Shown in pieces: positions 27,069-35,902 of a DNA stretch of 64,000 nt; positions within the stretch are counted from its first letter, which is position 1; each line of letters opens with the position of its first letter. The stretch is from Lacimicrobium alkaliphilum. GTDB taxonomy: Bacteria; Pseudomonadota; Gammaproteobacteria; Enterobacterales; Alteromonadaceae. The position numbers were made by a program, and so were the translations under genes. Location of the stretch: NCBI RefSeq assembly GCF_002591895.1, contig NZ_NISX01000012.1:62001-126000 (forward strand), given 5' to 3'. The notes below the pieces were generated by a model. The model was given only the letters and a program-made list of their open reading frames with translations, had not been told where the DNA came from and made no database searches.

Positions 27069-27806
27069 ATGTTGCGTGTTTTATTACTCAGTTTTTTACT
27101 ATTCAGCACTTTTTCCCAGTCAGAGCGCCTGACGGTTGCTTTTGGTATCGATAAACCCCCCTATGTGATGGGCCAGACACGTACCGGGCTGGAGATTGAT
27201 ATTTTTCGTGAGGCCCTGGCCGTTAAAGGCCATGATCTGCTGGTAGTGCACCTTAGCAACAACAAGTTGCAGCGGGCGCTGGAGGCCATACCACAACTGG
27301 ATGCAGTAACCACACAAAAGCCGGTGTCAGGGTCTCCCTGGCACTTCGTTGATGAGTTTACTTACTACCATAATTTTGCCCTTTCCAGACAAGCCGCCAA
27401 CTTGCAGATAGAACAGGTCAGTGATCTGGTCAACTATCAGGTGATTGCATTCGAAGGGGCCAGCCAGTATCTCGGTGCGGAATTCAGGCAGTTGTTTGCC
27501 AGAGATGGCAGCCATAACCGCGACTACCGTGAAACGGCCAGTCAGCGCCGGCAAATGGCCATGTTCTGGACCGATAAAGCCGAGGTGGTGATAGCCGATA
27601 AAACCGTATTTGACTGGTATCGCCAAAGTATGGATATGCAGTTAGATACCCACGAACCCGTCTCCTACCATGACGTTTTCCCCGGAAAAACCTGGTACGG
27701 GGTGCACTTCCGGGATGCCCGGCTGGCCCGTGACTTCGAAGAAGGGCTGGCCAAAATTAAAGCCAGCGGCTTATACGATCTGCTTTATCAGAATTACACT
27801 GAATAG
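27069..27806 (+). CDS. Orphan periplasmic substrate-binding protein (SBP_bac_3 type)
   Basis: This is a 245-residue secreted protein of the amino-acid-binding type, with a signal peptide (LLLSFLLFSTFSQS) and the start of the mature domain RLTVAFGIDKPPYVMG. The ATG at 27069 places the signal peptide at the N-terminus; an extended frame from 26970 adds 33 unlikely residues. No transporter genes adjoin it, as for the other binding protein at 20441-21214, from which it is clearly diverged. The ligand is unknown. It converges on the ABC permease gene with only 35 bp between the stops. Confidence 0.7.
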   Translation: MLRVLLLSFLLFSTFSQSERLTVAFGIDKPPYVMGQTRTGLEIDIFREALAVKGHDLLVVHLSNNKLQRALEAIPQLDAVTTQKPVSGSPWHFVDEFTYYHNFALSRQAANLQIEQVSDLVNYQVIAFEGASQYLGAEFRQLFARDGSHNRDYRETASQRRQMAMFWTDKAEVVIADKTVFDWYRQSMDMQLDTHEPVSYHDVFPGKTWYGVHFRDARLARDFEEGLAKIKASGLYDLLYQNYTE

Positions 27807-27841
27807 TGTTAGCTCAAAGGGCCTTTATTGATTGATATATT

Positions 27842-29263
27842 TTAGTCGGTCACCTCTAGCGCAGTGTTACACCACCGGTCGTATTGCAGAGCAGCCATGG
27901 CAAACCCGATACTGCCCAGAATTGCCGGAGCCGCGATTAAGCCGCCAGCCGGAACAATCACTTTAGTCAGCAATAATGCGCCCACATAAATGCTAACAGT
28001 GATGAGTAACAGGGTGTTTATCAGTAAAGGACGGTATTTAAATCGAGGGGCACAGTAAAGTGCCATGGCAATCTGAAATGGTAAAATCATGGCGCTGAAA
28101 CCTATGATCATAAAATAGACTCGTATTCCGTCAAAAGAGCCTGCCACTGCAATGCCCACAAATATAAAAACCAGAGCGAAGAAGACGTAAAAGCGTAGCA
28201 TTCTGAAGCAGAAGCTTCTGCCAATGCGGGCCATATACGTTTTGCGATCAGGGCTTTTATCCAGCAGCCAGAGTTTCGCCACTGTGGGCTGCAAAGAGAT
28301 AAATTCCAGTATCAGATTAAAACTGAGAATAAAGGCCGTCAGGGTAAAAAACATGCCTACAATGATCAGCCAGCCTTCAGGATTTAGTTCACCCTGGGCT
28401 CGTGCCGGTATACTTAGCAATGTCATCACCAGCAAAACCAAAGAACTACATATCAGTATTACGGTCATGGCATTGGTGCTTCGGTGACCGTTGTACAAAC
28501 CTTGCTCCAGGGGATTGCCGGGACTAATCAGATAACAGCGGCGTTGCCAGTTCTGTACCAATGCACTGAGCCAGTGAGGTGAGGCAAATCCGATACTTTG
28601 CCAAAGATTGACTTTTTCATTGGTACGACTAAGCCAGCTATGTGGCAGGCGTGACTCATTCAGCTCTCTGGAGGCTAAGTATGTCCGTCGGAATAGTTGA
28701 AACATCAGTACTGACCATATTGTTGCCATACAGGCAATGCTGATTCTTGCCAGCTCAGGGAGCGCCATCAGCGACCTAAGTTCACTGATATCAGCCAGAT
28801 AGACGAGCCCCATCAGATCACTACTCAGCCATATCAGGACTAAAAGCTGAAACAGCCTGGCCCAGCCGGAACATTCAGGTACTGCAGTACAGACGCTGAT
28901 CAGCATTACCACAGATGAGAGACTCAGTATTAACCATACATTTAAGGCGTTGTCTGGCGCGCCGCCAATGAGCAGATGAGTCACCAGTAACAGCGTGATA
29001 CTGATCAAGATGGAATAGTTTAGCTGCGCGTTTCGTCCGTTGGGTGAGAGTAACGAGATTGAATCAGCCGTCATGGCTTTAAGGCTGATTGCTTGCAGCC
29101 AGCCAAGTACCGCGGGCAGCAATACTATAGTGGTCATGTTTGCATATAGGCTGCCTGATTGCCTTTCTGTGGAGAGCACAATCATTATGAAAAACGGCAG
29201 CAGCAGATAGGCGAAGCCGTTAAGACGCATGTCTCTTTTTAAAATCGCGATATAGGCACTCAT
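27842..29263 (-). CDS. ABC-2-like membrane protein of a YtrA-type ABC system
   Basis: This is a 473-residue polytopic membrane protein with roughly a dozen hydrophobic segments and no enzymatic motif. Its ATG overlaps the stop of the ATPase gene (ATGA), marking it as the permease partner. Such ytrA-linked systems are often induced by envelope stress or cell-wall-active peptides, and export or sensing roles have been proposed in other bacteria; the cargo here is unknown. It ends next to the convergent binding-protein gene. Confidence 0.72.
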   Translation of the reverse strand: MSAYIAILKRDMRLNGFAYLLLPFFIMIVLSTERQSGSLYANMTTIVLLPAVLGWLQAISLKAMTADSISLLSPNGRNAQLNYSILISITLLLVTHLLIGGAPDNALNVWLILSLSSVVMLISVCTAVPECSGWARLFQLLVLIWLSSDLMGLVYLADISELRSLMALPELARISIACMATIWSVLMFQLFRRTYLASRELNESRLPHSWLSRTNEKVNLWQSIGFASPHWLSALVQNWQRRCYLISPGNPLEQGLYNGHRSTNAMTVILICSSLVLLVMTLLSIPARAQGELNPEGWLIIVGMFFTLTAFILSFNLILEFISLQPTVAKLWLLDKSPDRKTYMARIGRSFCFRMLRFYVFFALVFIFVGIAVAGSFDGIRVYFMIIGFSAMILPFQIAMALYCAPRFKYRPLLINTLLLITVSIYVGALLLTKVIVPAGGLIAAPAILGSIGFAMAALQYDRWCNTALEVTD

Positions 29264-30132
29264 TTGTGCAACTCCAGAAAAATATCGTCCAGGCCAAGGG
29301 GTTCGATATGGGCGGTAGCATTCAGTTGCTTTTCCAGCGCTGAAATGACTTCCATATCCGGGTTTTCTGCCAGAGCACGAAGGTGGTGCGCAGAATACTC
29401 CACATGCAGCAGGCCCTGAACCGGCAGTTCCCTGGGGAGGGGACTATTGCTGCGAAGATGCAGGCGCACATAGCGCTCTTTGATGTCATCCAGACTGCCC
29501 TGACAGCAGATGTGCCCCTGCCGCAGTATAGCGATATCACTGGCGACCCGTTCGAGATCGGAGAGGATATGGGTTGAGAACAGCACTGAAGTGTTATTTT
29601 CAATATTGATATCAATGAGTTCGCGAATAAATTCACGACGCAGTACCGGATCCAGACTGGCCACCGGTTCATCCAGAATAAGTAGTTTGGGGTTATGGCC
29701 TATGGCCTGAATAATCGCCAGACGCTGCTTCTGCCCTTCAGACAGATCCGATACCTTAGACTTTGGATCCAATTGCCAGCGATGCATCAGTGCAGTGACT
29801 TTAGTGTTATCCCATTTCCGATAGAAAGCACCGGTATAATCGAGTAATTGTCTTACCCCCATCCAGTGCAGGGTATCGGACTTTTGAGCAACATAACCCA
29901 ACTGTTCTTTTATCGCCGGAGTCAACTCCCAGGCCGGCGCATCCATAACCTGAATATTGCCACTATCGGCTTTCAGCAATCCCAGACAGAGCTTCAGCAA
30001 GGTGGTTTTTCCTGCACCGTTCTGACCTAACAGACCCATTACATGGCCTTGTGGCAGATTTAAGCTGATGTTATCCAGTACGTTTTGTTTGCCGTAGCTT
30101 TTGCTGACGTTTTCCATTTCAATCAGATTCAT
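29260..30132 (-). CDS. ABC transporter ATP-binding protein (YtrB-like)
   Basis: The 290-residue ATPase has Walker A GQNGAGKTTLLK (about residues 36-47), a signature DLSEGQKQRLAI and Walker B LLILDEPVASLDP, followed by the H-loop in FSTHILSD. It energises the membrane protein encoded next. It overlaps the regulator stop by ATGA and the permease start by ATGA, giving a tight three-gene unit. The gene order regulator-ATPase-permease is that of YtrA-type operons. The length is typical of drug or antibiotic-resistance type ABC-2 ATPases. Confidence 0.92.
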   Translation of the reverse strand: MNLIEMENVSKSYGKQNVLDNISLNLPQGHVMGLLGQNGAGKTTLLKLCLGLLKADSGNIQVMDAPAWELTPAIKEQLGYVAQKSDTLHWMGVRQLLDYTGAFYRKWDNTKVTALMHRWQLDPKSKVSDLSEGQKQRLAIIQAIGHNPKLLILDEPVASLDPVLRREFIRELIDINIENNTSVLFSTHILSDLERVASDIAILRQGHICCQGSLDDIKERYVRLHLRSNSPLPRELPVQGLLHVEYSAHHLRALAENPDMEVISALEKQLNATAHIEPLGLDDIFLELHK

Positions 30133-30524
30133 CCTGCGTCCTTTTTCAGTTGTTCAGCCAGCCATTGAATGGCCTGGTCCTGTTCTATATCCAGTTGCCC
30201 ACACAGAGCTCTGAGTTGATCTGCCAATGGGGTTAGCAGTTTCAGGCGTTGTTGTACCGCCATTTGCGAGGTGCTGCTTTTAACCCGCATACCAACGCCC
30301 CGCACCCTCTCAACCAGTTCCTGTGCTTCCAGCAGACTGTAGGCCTTGGAGATAGTCATAGGATTAATCTCCAGTTCGCCGGCCAGTTGCCTCACCGAAG
30401 GCAGGGAATCGCCCTGATGCAACTGACCACTGACAATCAGCCGTTTTATCTGGCCCATAATCTGTCTGTATATGGGCTCTCCCGAAGACGGATTAACTGA
30501 GAAGAGCCATGAGTTTTCTGACAA
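30129..30524 (-). CDS. GntR-family regulator, YtrA subfamily
   Basis: This small GntR protein has only a winged helix (SGEPIYRQIMGQIKRLIVSG, SLPSVRQLAGELEINPMTISKAY in part) and a short C-terminal helical tail of about 50 residues, as in the YtrA subfamily. The frame can be extended to a GTG at 30569, but that codon lies inside the palindromic operator. A TTG at 30524 with AAGGG upstream is therefore preferred, giving 131 residues. It should repress its own operon, which continues into the ABC ATPase and permease genes. The inducer is unknown. Confidence 0.85.
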   Translation of the reverse strand: MSENSWLFSVNPSSGEPIYRQIMGQIKRLIVSGQLHQGDSLPSVRQLAGELEINPMTISKAYSLLEAQELVERVRGVGMRVKSSTSQMAVQQRLKLLTPLADQLRALCGQLDIEQDQAIQWLAEQLKKDAG

Positions 30525-30546
30525 GGGGGTACCCTTTAACTGTATT

Positions 30547-30570
30547 GGTGTATTATTTATATAATACACC
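30547..30570. promoter_or_regulatory. Autoregulatory operator of the YtrA-type operon
   Basis: The arms GGTGTATTA (30547-30555) and TAATACACC (30562-30570) form a perfect 9-bp inverted repeat with a 6-bp spacer. The outer bases read GGTG-N16-CACC, a pattern I recall being reported for YtrA-type regulators. It lies just upstream of the preferred start of the regulator gene. Confidence 0.8.
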
Positions 30571-30738
30571 TGTGGTTAAATGCAAACTTTTTTCAATGAG
30601 CAATCTTCTTCTATTTTAAAAAAGAGAATAAATTCCTTGTCGAAGCCGATCTGCTGAGTCGTCATTGCCAGATAGAGACTAAATAGAGGAAAAATGGATA
30701 CAGCATAGGTTGCCAGCGAGGCGGTTCTTCTTAGAGTG

Positions 30739-30761
30739 GGCCCTCACGTTTTGCTGAGGCC
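30739..30761 (+). promoter_or_regulatory. Hairpin covering the M16 protease ribosome binding site
   Basis: GGCCCTCA (30739-30746) pairs with TGAGGCC (30755-30761) with one bulged base. The 3' arm contains GAGG, which is 7 bp before the protease ATG and is the only Shine-Dalgarno candidate. The hairpin may therefore limit translation. Confidence 0.4.
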
Positions 30762-30766
30762 AGTCT

Positions 30767-33502
30767 ATGCACTTATTTCACCCTATTGTTGCCGTTGTTA
30801 TTCTCGTTTGCCTTGCAGGTTGCCAGGTTAATCATATACAAATGGCCAGCCCGATTAAGGGGGACAGTGATCCGGCTCACTATGGCTCGTTAGAATTAGA
30901 AAATGGTATGCAGGTCTTGCTGGTCAGCGATTCAGCGCTAACCAAGGCCTATGGCTCTGTGTCTGTCAGGGCAGGGTATTTCCAGGATCCTGACAGCCTT
31001 CCCGGCCTGGCTCATCTGTATGAGCATATGCTGTCAAAAGGTACACAAAAATACCCTCAGCCAGCCGCGTATAAACAGTTTCTGGCAGATCACGGCGGGC
31101 GCTCTAATGCCAGTACATCTGCGCTGCGTACCAACTATTATTTTCAGGTGGCCGGCGCCAGTTTTGAAGGGGCCCTGGAGCGTTTTGCCTGGCAGTTTAT
31201 TCAGCCACTGATTCCGCAATCTCTGGTGTATAAAGAGCGTCATGCGGTAGAAGCGGAATTTCGTATGAAGTTTAAAGACGCCTATCGGCGTAAACGTGAA
31301 GTGTGGCGAACGGCTTTTGCCCCTGAACATCCTTACCGGAAGTTTTCTACTGGTAACCTGTCTACCCTGATTGACCAGCCAGAGATATCTTTGTCGCAAG
31401 CCCTGCTGGACTTTGGCGAGGATTATTATTGTGCACCGAGAATGGCGCTGGTTATGGCGGCACCGTTGCCTCTGGAGCAACTGCGAGTGATGGCGGGTAA
31501 GTATTTCTCGGCGGTGTCTTCCAGCTGCGGTGAAACACTGTCGCAAGCGGTATCTCCTTATGCTGAGCCGCCGGATGGAAAAGTCATCAATGTTCAGGCG
31601 TTGAGGAAACGTTCCCGTCTCACCCTGAGTTTTGTGGTTCCGGATAATCTGAACACGCGTCGCGCAATGATTAGCGACTATATATCCTGGTTACTGGAAG
31701 CGCACAATCCACAAGGGCTGGAGCAGCATCTGAAGGACAAGGGCTGGATCAAAGGATTGTATGTTTCTCAGCCGGTATTGGATGATCGGCACCGCCTGTT
31801 TAACCTGACCTTACGCTTTACGGCACAGGGCTGGAAGCATCAGAGTGAGGCCATGCAGATAACCTGGCAGTATCTGGATACTATTAAACAACAGGTTTCT
31901 GAGACGCATTTTAACGATACATTTGCCCGGCTGCATCACGCTCAGTTCAATCAGGATGCCTCGCATAAGTCCTCCACGGAGATTCGCGAACTCGCCGATC
32001 AGTTGCTGTTCTATCCGGCCAGTGAAGCGCTGGTGCTGAATCAGATCCCTGGCAACTACAATTCGCATGCTACGCGGGCCTGGCTTGATGGAATCACGGC
32101 AAAAAACACGCTGCTGATCCGCGAGCACCGCAACCTGGCCTTTGACCAGTCAGAGCCATATTACAACACAGGGTTCGGCTATCAGCAGCAGCTTGAAGCA
32201 CCCCAGTCAAGCTTGCAGGAACTCATGTTTGAGTTACCTGCCTTACCTCGCTATTTTGCTATGCAGGAAGGGGAGTTGCAAACACCTGAGATCGGTTGCA
32301 GACAGCCTGCCACGGGGTTTGAAAGTTGTGTGTTACCCGGCCAGAAACGCCATAGCGACTATGCATCAATTAATCTGTATCTGGATGCTGACCGCCAGAG
32401 GCCCGCGTTTTTTGTGCTCAACCCATTATACATACGCCGCCTGAGGCACCAATTGGAGCCGCTGATTACCCAGGCTGACAGTGCGGGGATGGATGTTAGC
32501 CTGGTGGAGACACAAAGTGGATGGCGGCTTAGTGTGTCGGGCTATTCCGGTGATCGTGTCGCCCTGCTCAGAGACCTGTCGGCCATCCTGCTATCTCCCC
32601 AACTGGATAGCACATCGATGTCGCTGACATTGAACAGCCATCGTTCAGCATTGTCACAACAGGCTTATCAGAGGCTCAGAGACCGGACATTGCAGATCCT
32701 CAATACCAAGCTGGGGCTGGATATATCGACCCGGGATGCGCAGAGATATTTTGAGAATTTCTCAGAGCACCAATATCAGGACTATATTGATCGTTCTTTT
32801 GAGCGCGCCAGACTGACGGCCACTTACTTTGGTAAACTATCGGTGGATGAGCGTGACGTGCTGGACAGCTTATTTACCACAATGAGCCGTCGTATCCGCT
32901 TTCCTGTCCGCCCGGGATCTCATGCCTGGAACGGCAAAACGGAGATGGGCCTGCATCAGGTAGCCCTGGATGCAGAAGACAATGCAGTGCGCCTTATGGT
33001 TCTTCCGGGCAGCAATAAAATAACGCAACACGCTGCAACGGAATTATTGGGAGCGATGATGACTGCACCCTTTTTTCATCAGCTGCGTACGCAGGAGCAG
33101 TTAGGCTATTCCGTGTCGGTAAAGGCCTATTCCAAATACGGGTACCCTTATCTGGGCTATTATGTGCAATCTTCACGCAAAACACCCTCACTGCTGTTGG
33201 CCAGAATCGAACACTTTAATCAGTGGTTTATGACCCATCTTGATTCAGTAACGGTGGTGCAATTCGACACGGTAAAACACAGTCTGATTGACGCCCTGCA
33301 ACAGCCTTACATCAACGCAGAAAGTGAAGCGCAAGCAAGGCGTTATCATTTTCGTTATGACTGGGCAGATAACCACCCTCAGCAACTGCAACAACAGATA
33401 AAGTTGATGTCACTGGATGAATTCCGGGAACATGCTTCTTTATTGCTTTCCGGACCATTAACAGGCGTACTGGCTAAAGGCACTACAGGGAAGGATCAAT
33501 AA
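30767..33502 (+). CDS. M16-family zinc metallopeptidase, lipoprotein (pitrilysin-like)
   Basis: This is a 911-residue insulinase-type peptidase. A lipoprotein signal (LAGC lipobox) places it on the periplasmic face of a membrane. The inverted zinc motif HLYEH is at residues 83-87, and Glu164 falls exactly 76 residues later, matching the HxxEH-x76-E pattern of the family. The C-terminal half is the inactive partner domain, with LRTQEQLGYSV. It should degrade peptides of moderate size in the periplasm. It ends tail-to-tail with the membrane regulator gene at 33483 with a 20-bp overlap. The TonB receptor further on could supply peptide substrates; that is conjecture. Confidence 0.9.
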   Translation: MHLFHPIVAVVILVCLAGCQVNHIQMASPIKGDSDPAHYGSLELENGMQVLLVSDSALTKAYGSVSVRAGYFQDPDSLPGLAHLYEHMLSKGTQKYPQPAAYKQFLADHGGRSNASTSALRTNYYFQVAGASFEGALERFAWQFIQPLIPQSLVYKERHAVEAEFRMKFKDAYRRKREVWRTAFAPEHPYRKFSTGNLSTLIDQPEISLSQALLDFGEDYYCAPRMALVMAAPLPLEQLRVMAGKYFSAVSSSCGETLSQAVSPYAEPPDGKVINVQALRKRSRLTLSFVVPDNLNTRRAMISDYISWLLEAHNPQGLEQHLKDKGWIKGLYVSQPVLDDRHRLFNLTLRFTAQGWKHQSEAMQITWQYLDTIKQQVSETHFNDTFARLHHAQFNQDASHKSSTEIRELADQLLFYPASEALVLNQIPGNYNSHATRAWLDGITAKNTLLIREHRNLAFDQSEPYYNTGFGYQQQLEAPQSSLQELMFELPALPRYFAMQEGELQTPEIGCRQPATGFESCVLPGQKRHSDYASINLYLDADRQRPAFFVLNPLYIRRLRHQLEPLITQADSAGMDVSLVETQSGWRLSVSGYSGDRVALLRDLSAILLSPQLDSTSMSLTLNSHRSALSQQAYQRLRDRTLQILNTKLGLDISTRDAQRYFENFSEHQYQDYIDRSFERARLTATYFGKLSVDERDVLDSLFTTMSRRIRFPVRPGSHAWNGKTEMGLHQVALDAEDNAVRLMVLPGSNKITQHAATELLGAMMTAPFFHQLRTQEQLGYSVSVKAYSKYGYPYLGYYVQSSRKTPSLLLARIEHFNQWFMTHLDSVTVVQFDTVKHSLIDALQQPYINAESEAQARRYHFRYDWADNHPQQLQQQIKLMSLDEFREHASLLLSGPLTGVLAKGTTGKDQ

Positions 33503-35576
33503 GCAGCTTGATGTCGGACTGCGGGAATTCAGTTTTGGTAAACAGAATACGTTGCTGATCACGGTCAAGACGCAGAGCACTGTCGGTTTCGAAAGTAGAT
33601 CTCGGTGTTTTCAGCAAGGTTTCATGGGCTTTGGCGTTCAGGTCGTAGCGCAGCAAACGTTGGTGGTCGCTTTCTTCCTCAATGTAATACACCGCGTCAT
33701 TTTCCAGGGTCCACGTATAACGAACACGGAACTGCTGTTCATCCAGCAGTTGCTGTAGCTCGCCGGTGCTGAGGTTTAACTGCCACAGACCGTTACGGTA
33801 GGTACTGTAAATCAGGGTGTTCTGGTCTGTCATCACGCCGTAGCGACCATTATTAAAGGTCAGCCGTTGTACCCCTTCAGCTTCCAGACTAAAGGCATAG
33901 ATGTCAGCATGATCCTGGGTAAACACCGTGGTCAGAATGCGCGCGTCATCGGCCGACCACATAGGCCGGTTATGCCCCTTAAAAGGGCTGGGGACAGTCT
34001 GAATACGTTTAGTGGCAACGTCTACGATGTAAATATTATCGCCTGCTTCATCATCATCAGGTGCCAGAAAGGCAATGCGTTTACCGTCATGTGACCACTT
34101 TGGATAACGCACAGAGCGGCCAAGGTGGGTAAGCTGGTTACGATTATTGCCATCTGCATCGGCTATCCATACTTCATAATGACCCGACTCATTCGACAGG
34201 TAGGCGATTTTTTTGTTGCGGTGGGAATAATCCGGGTAATTGTGATTATAACCGGAGTTCAGTACCGGAAACGGACTGTTGTTGACCGGGGTGTTCAGTG
34301 GAATGGCAGCTATCTGGTACTCTTCACTGCGGTGCTGAAAGAAAATCCACGGCTTGTTACGGGCAAAATGCGGGTAGCTCATCCCTTCAATATCCAGCGA
34401 CTGAGTGCGGTTACTGTTGATGTCCAGTATATAACCAGAGCGTGTATCCGCTCGTTGTACACCATATGTCAGCTTACTTCCTTCAGGGTGCCAGCTCAGG
34501 CCAACGATGTCTTCTTCGCCAGAGGTCAACTGGCGGACCTGTTTACTTCTCAGATCGTACAGGTAGATATTTTCGTTAAACTGATTGACCCTGCGCGTCG
34601 TTGCCAGAAAGTGTCCATCCGGTGAAAACGCCATGTCCCGCTCTTTGTATCCGCAATCAGTGGCGCATGAGAAACGTTGTGGTGTGGCGTTCTCTTTGCT
34701 GATATCCAGCAGGTAAATACCGGATAATTCGGCCTCTTCGTCATCACTGTAATAGGCCAGCGTGGTATTGTCGGGGGAAATGTCAATATAGTGATAGCCT
34801 CCCACCAGAGGACAGTGTGTTATGTTGGTTTCCTCAAAACTGTGCATATCCATCCTGACAATATCGCAGCGTTCCACGTCACGATCCTTGCGGCTGAAAT
34901 AGAGAAAGCGGCCATCGACACTCCACACCGAGTGCCCTTCAGACGCACTGTCATAGGTGAGTCTGGTGGCTTTGAGTTGTGGTTGTTCAAGGTCGCGGCG
35001 GAACAGATCTACCTGCCCGTCAGGGGCGACCCATTTGTACACCAGAAAGCGCCCATCCGGCGACGGAGCCGGAAACAGCTCCAGTCCGGGGTCCGTGGTG
35101 ACGGGGCTTATTTGTCGGGGGTTGGGCTGAGATGCTGACAGACTAAACCATAGTATCGCCATGGCAATCACCAGGGTGACCAGTGCCAGCCACCTGAACT
35201 TTGTGCTGTTAAAAGACTGGAGGCGGCTGGAAGAAGCAGGCACAGCGTCTTCCCGAAAGAGCGGCTCCGGCACCACAACCAACCTGTATCCGGTTTTACG
35301 GATGGTCTCTATCACCTCAGAACTATCAGTATGGCTGAGTGACTGTCGCAAATGCCAGATGGCATTGGTCAGTGCTTTCTCTCCCACATACTCATTGCCT
35401 TGCCAGACTTTGTCTATCAGCTCCTGGCGTGAAACAATGCGTGGATATTCAGCCACCAGATACAGCAACACATCAACGAATTTGGGTTGTAGATTCTGCT
35501 TTTCACCGTCGTCCAGATAGACCGCCCGTTCAACCGGTTCTATCTGATACTGACCTAACCTGAAAGATTTCCCCAT
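33483..35576 (-). CDS. Membrane-anchored winged-helix regulator with PD40/TolB-like beta-propeller
   Basis: The 697-residue product combines an OmpR/ToxR-type winged helix (residues about 5-100; LQPKFVDVLLYLVAEYPRIV in part, then GYRLVVVPEP), one transmembrane segment (about 128-148) and a periplasmic domain of repeated PD40-like blades such as FPAPSPDGRFLVYKW, WSVDGRFLYFSRKD, AFSPDGHFLATTRR and WSHDGKRIAFLAPD. This CadC/ToxR-like layout suggests direct periplasmic sensing coupled to transcription. It is divergent from the TonB receptor at 35903 across a 326-bp gap, which makes that receptor its likeliest target. Confidence 0.85.
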   Translation of the reverse strand: MGKSFRLGQYQIEPVERAVYLDDGEKQNLQPKFVDVLLYLVAEYPRIVSRQELIDKVWQGNEYVGEKALTNAIWHLRQSLSHTDSSEVIETIRKTGYRLVVVPEPLFREDAVPASSSRLQSFNSTKFRWLALVTLVIAMAILWFSLSASQPNPRQISPVTTDPGLELFPAPSPDGRFLVYKWVAPDGQVDLFRRDLEQPQLKATRLTYDSASEGHSVWSVDGRFLYFSRKDRDVERCDIVRMDMHSFEETNITHCPLVGGYHYIDISPDNTTLAYYSDDEEAELSGIYLLDISKENATPQRFSCATDCGYKERDMAFSPDGHFLATTRRVNQFNENIYLYDLRSKQVRQLTSGEEDIVGLSWHPEGSKLTYGVQRADTRSGYILDINSNRTQSLDIEGMSYPHFARNKPWIFFQHRSEEYQIAAIPLNTPVNNSPFPVLNSGYNHNYPDYSHRNKKIAYLSNESGHYEVWIADADGNNRNQLTHLGRSVRYPKWSHDGKRIAFLAPDDDEAGDNIYIVDVATKRIQTVPSPFKGHNRPMWSADDARILTTVFTQDHADIYAFSLEAEGVQRLTFNNGRYGVMTDQNTLIYSTYRNGLWQLNLSTGELQQLLDEQQFRVRYTWTLENDAVYYIEEESDHQRLLRYDLNAKAHETLLKTPRSTFETDSALRLDRDQQRILFTKTEFPQSDIKLLIDPSL

Positions 35577-35902
35577 CCTGCTGCTCTGGTTATACCTGTC
35601 GTGTACTGTTTATCGTTGATTATATGCAACCTAGCTTAACATCAATAGTGCTATTTCTGGTGACATTCAGCACGCCACAGAATATTTATTAACCAATTGA
35701 AAATAAAGAGTAAAATTTGAATAGAGAGTAAATAGATATAGAAGTGAGGTAAACAAGACCCTGTCTCTGTTGTGGTCTGTCAACGAACCGCCTAATAGTA
35801 GGTTGCGGCGGTTTGAAAATCGAGGTGGCTTCAGCCCACCGCAGCATATTAACAAGAAAAACAGCATCAACAGGAACACCGACAATAACAGGAACACAGA
35901 TA
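35577..35902. other. Divergent control region between the propeller regulator and a TonB receptor (326 bp)
   Basis: This region is AT-rich near 35690-35740 with repeated GAGTAAA words. One hairpin, GAACCGCC/GGCGGTTT with flanking C-G (35784-35815), and a smaller GGTGG/CCACC pair at 35824-35840 lie in the presumed receptor leader. The receptor frame is open back to 35813, but no start signal supports that extension. No operator was recognised. Confidence 0.5.

Noticed and set aside
35813-35902. Extended start of the TonB receptor at 35813
   Set aside because: There is no start signal, and the extension would precede the signal peptide; ATG 35903 has AGGAA at good spacing.
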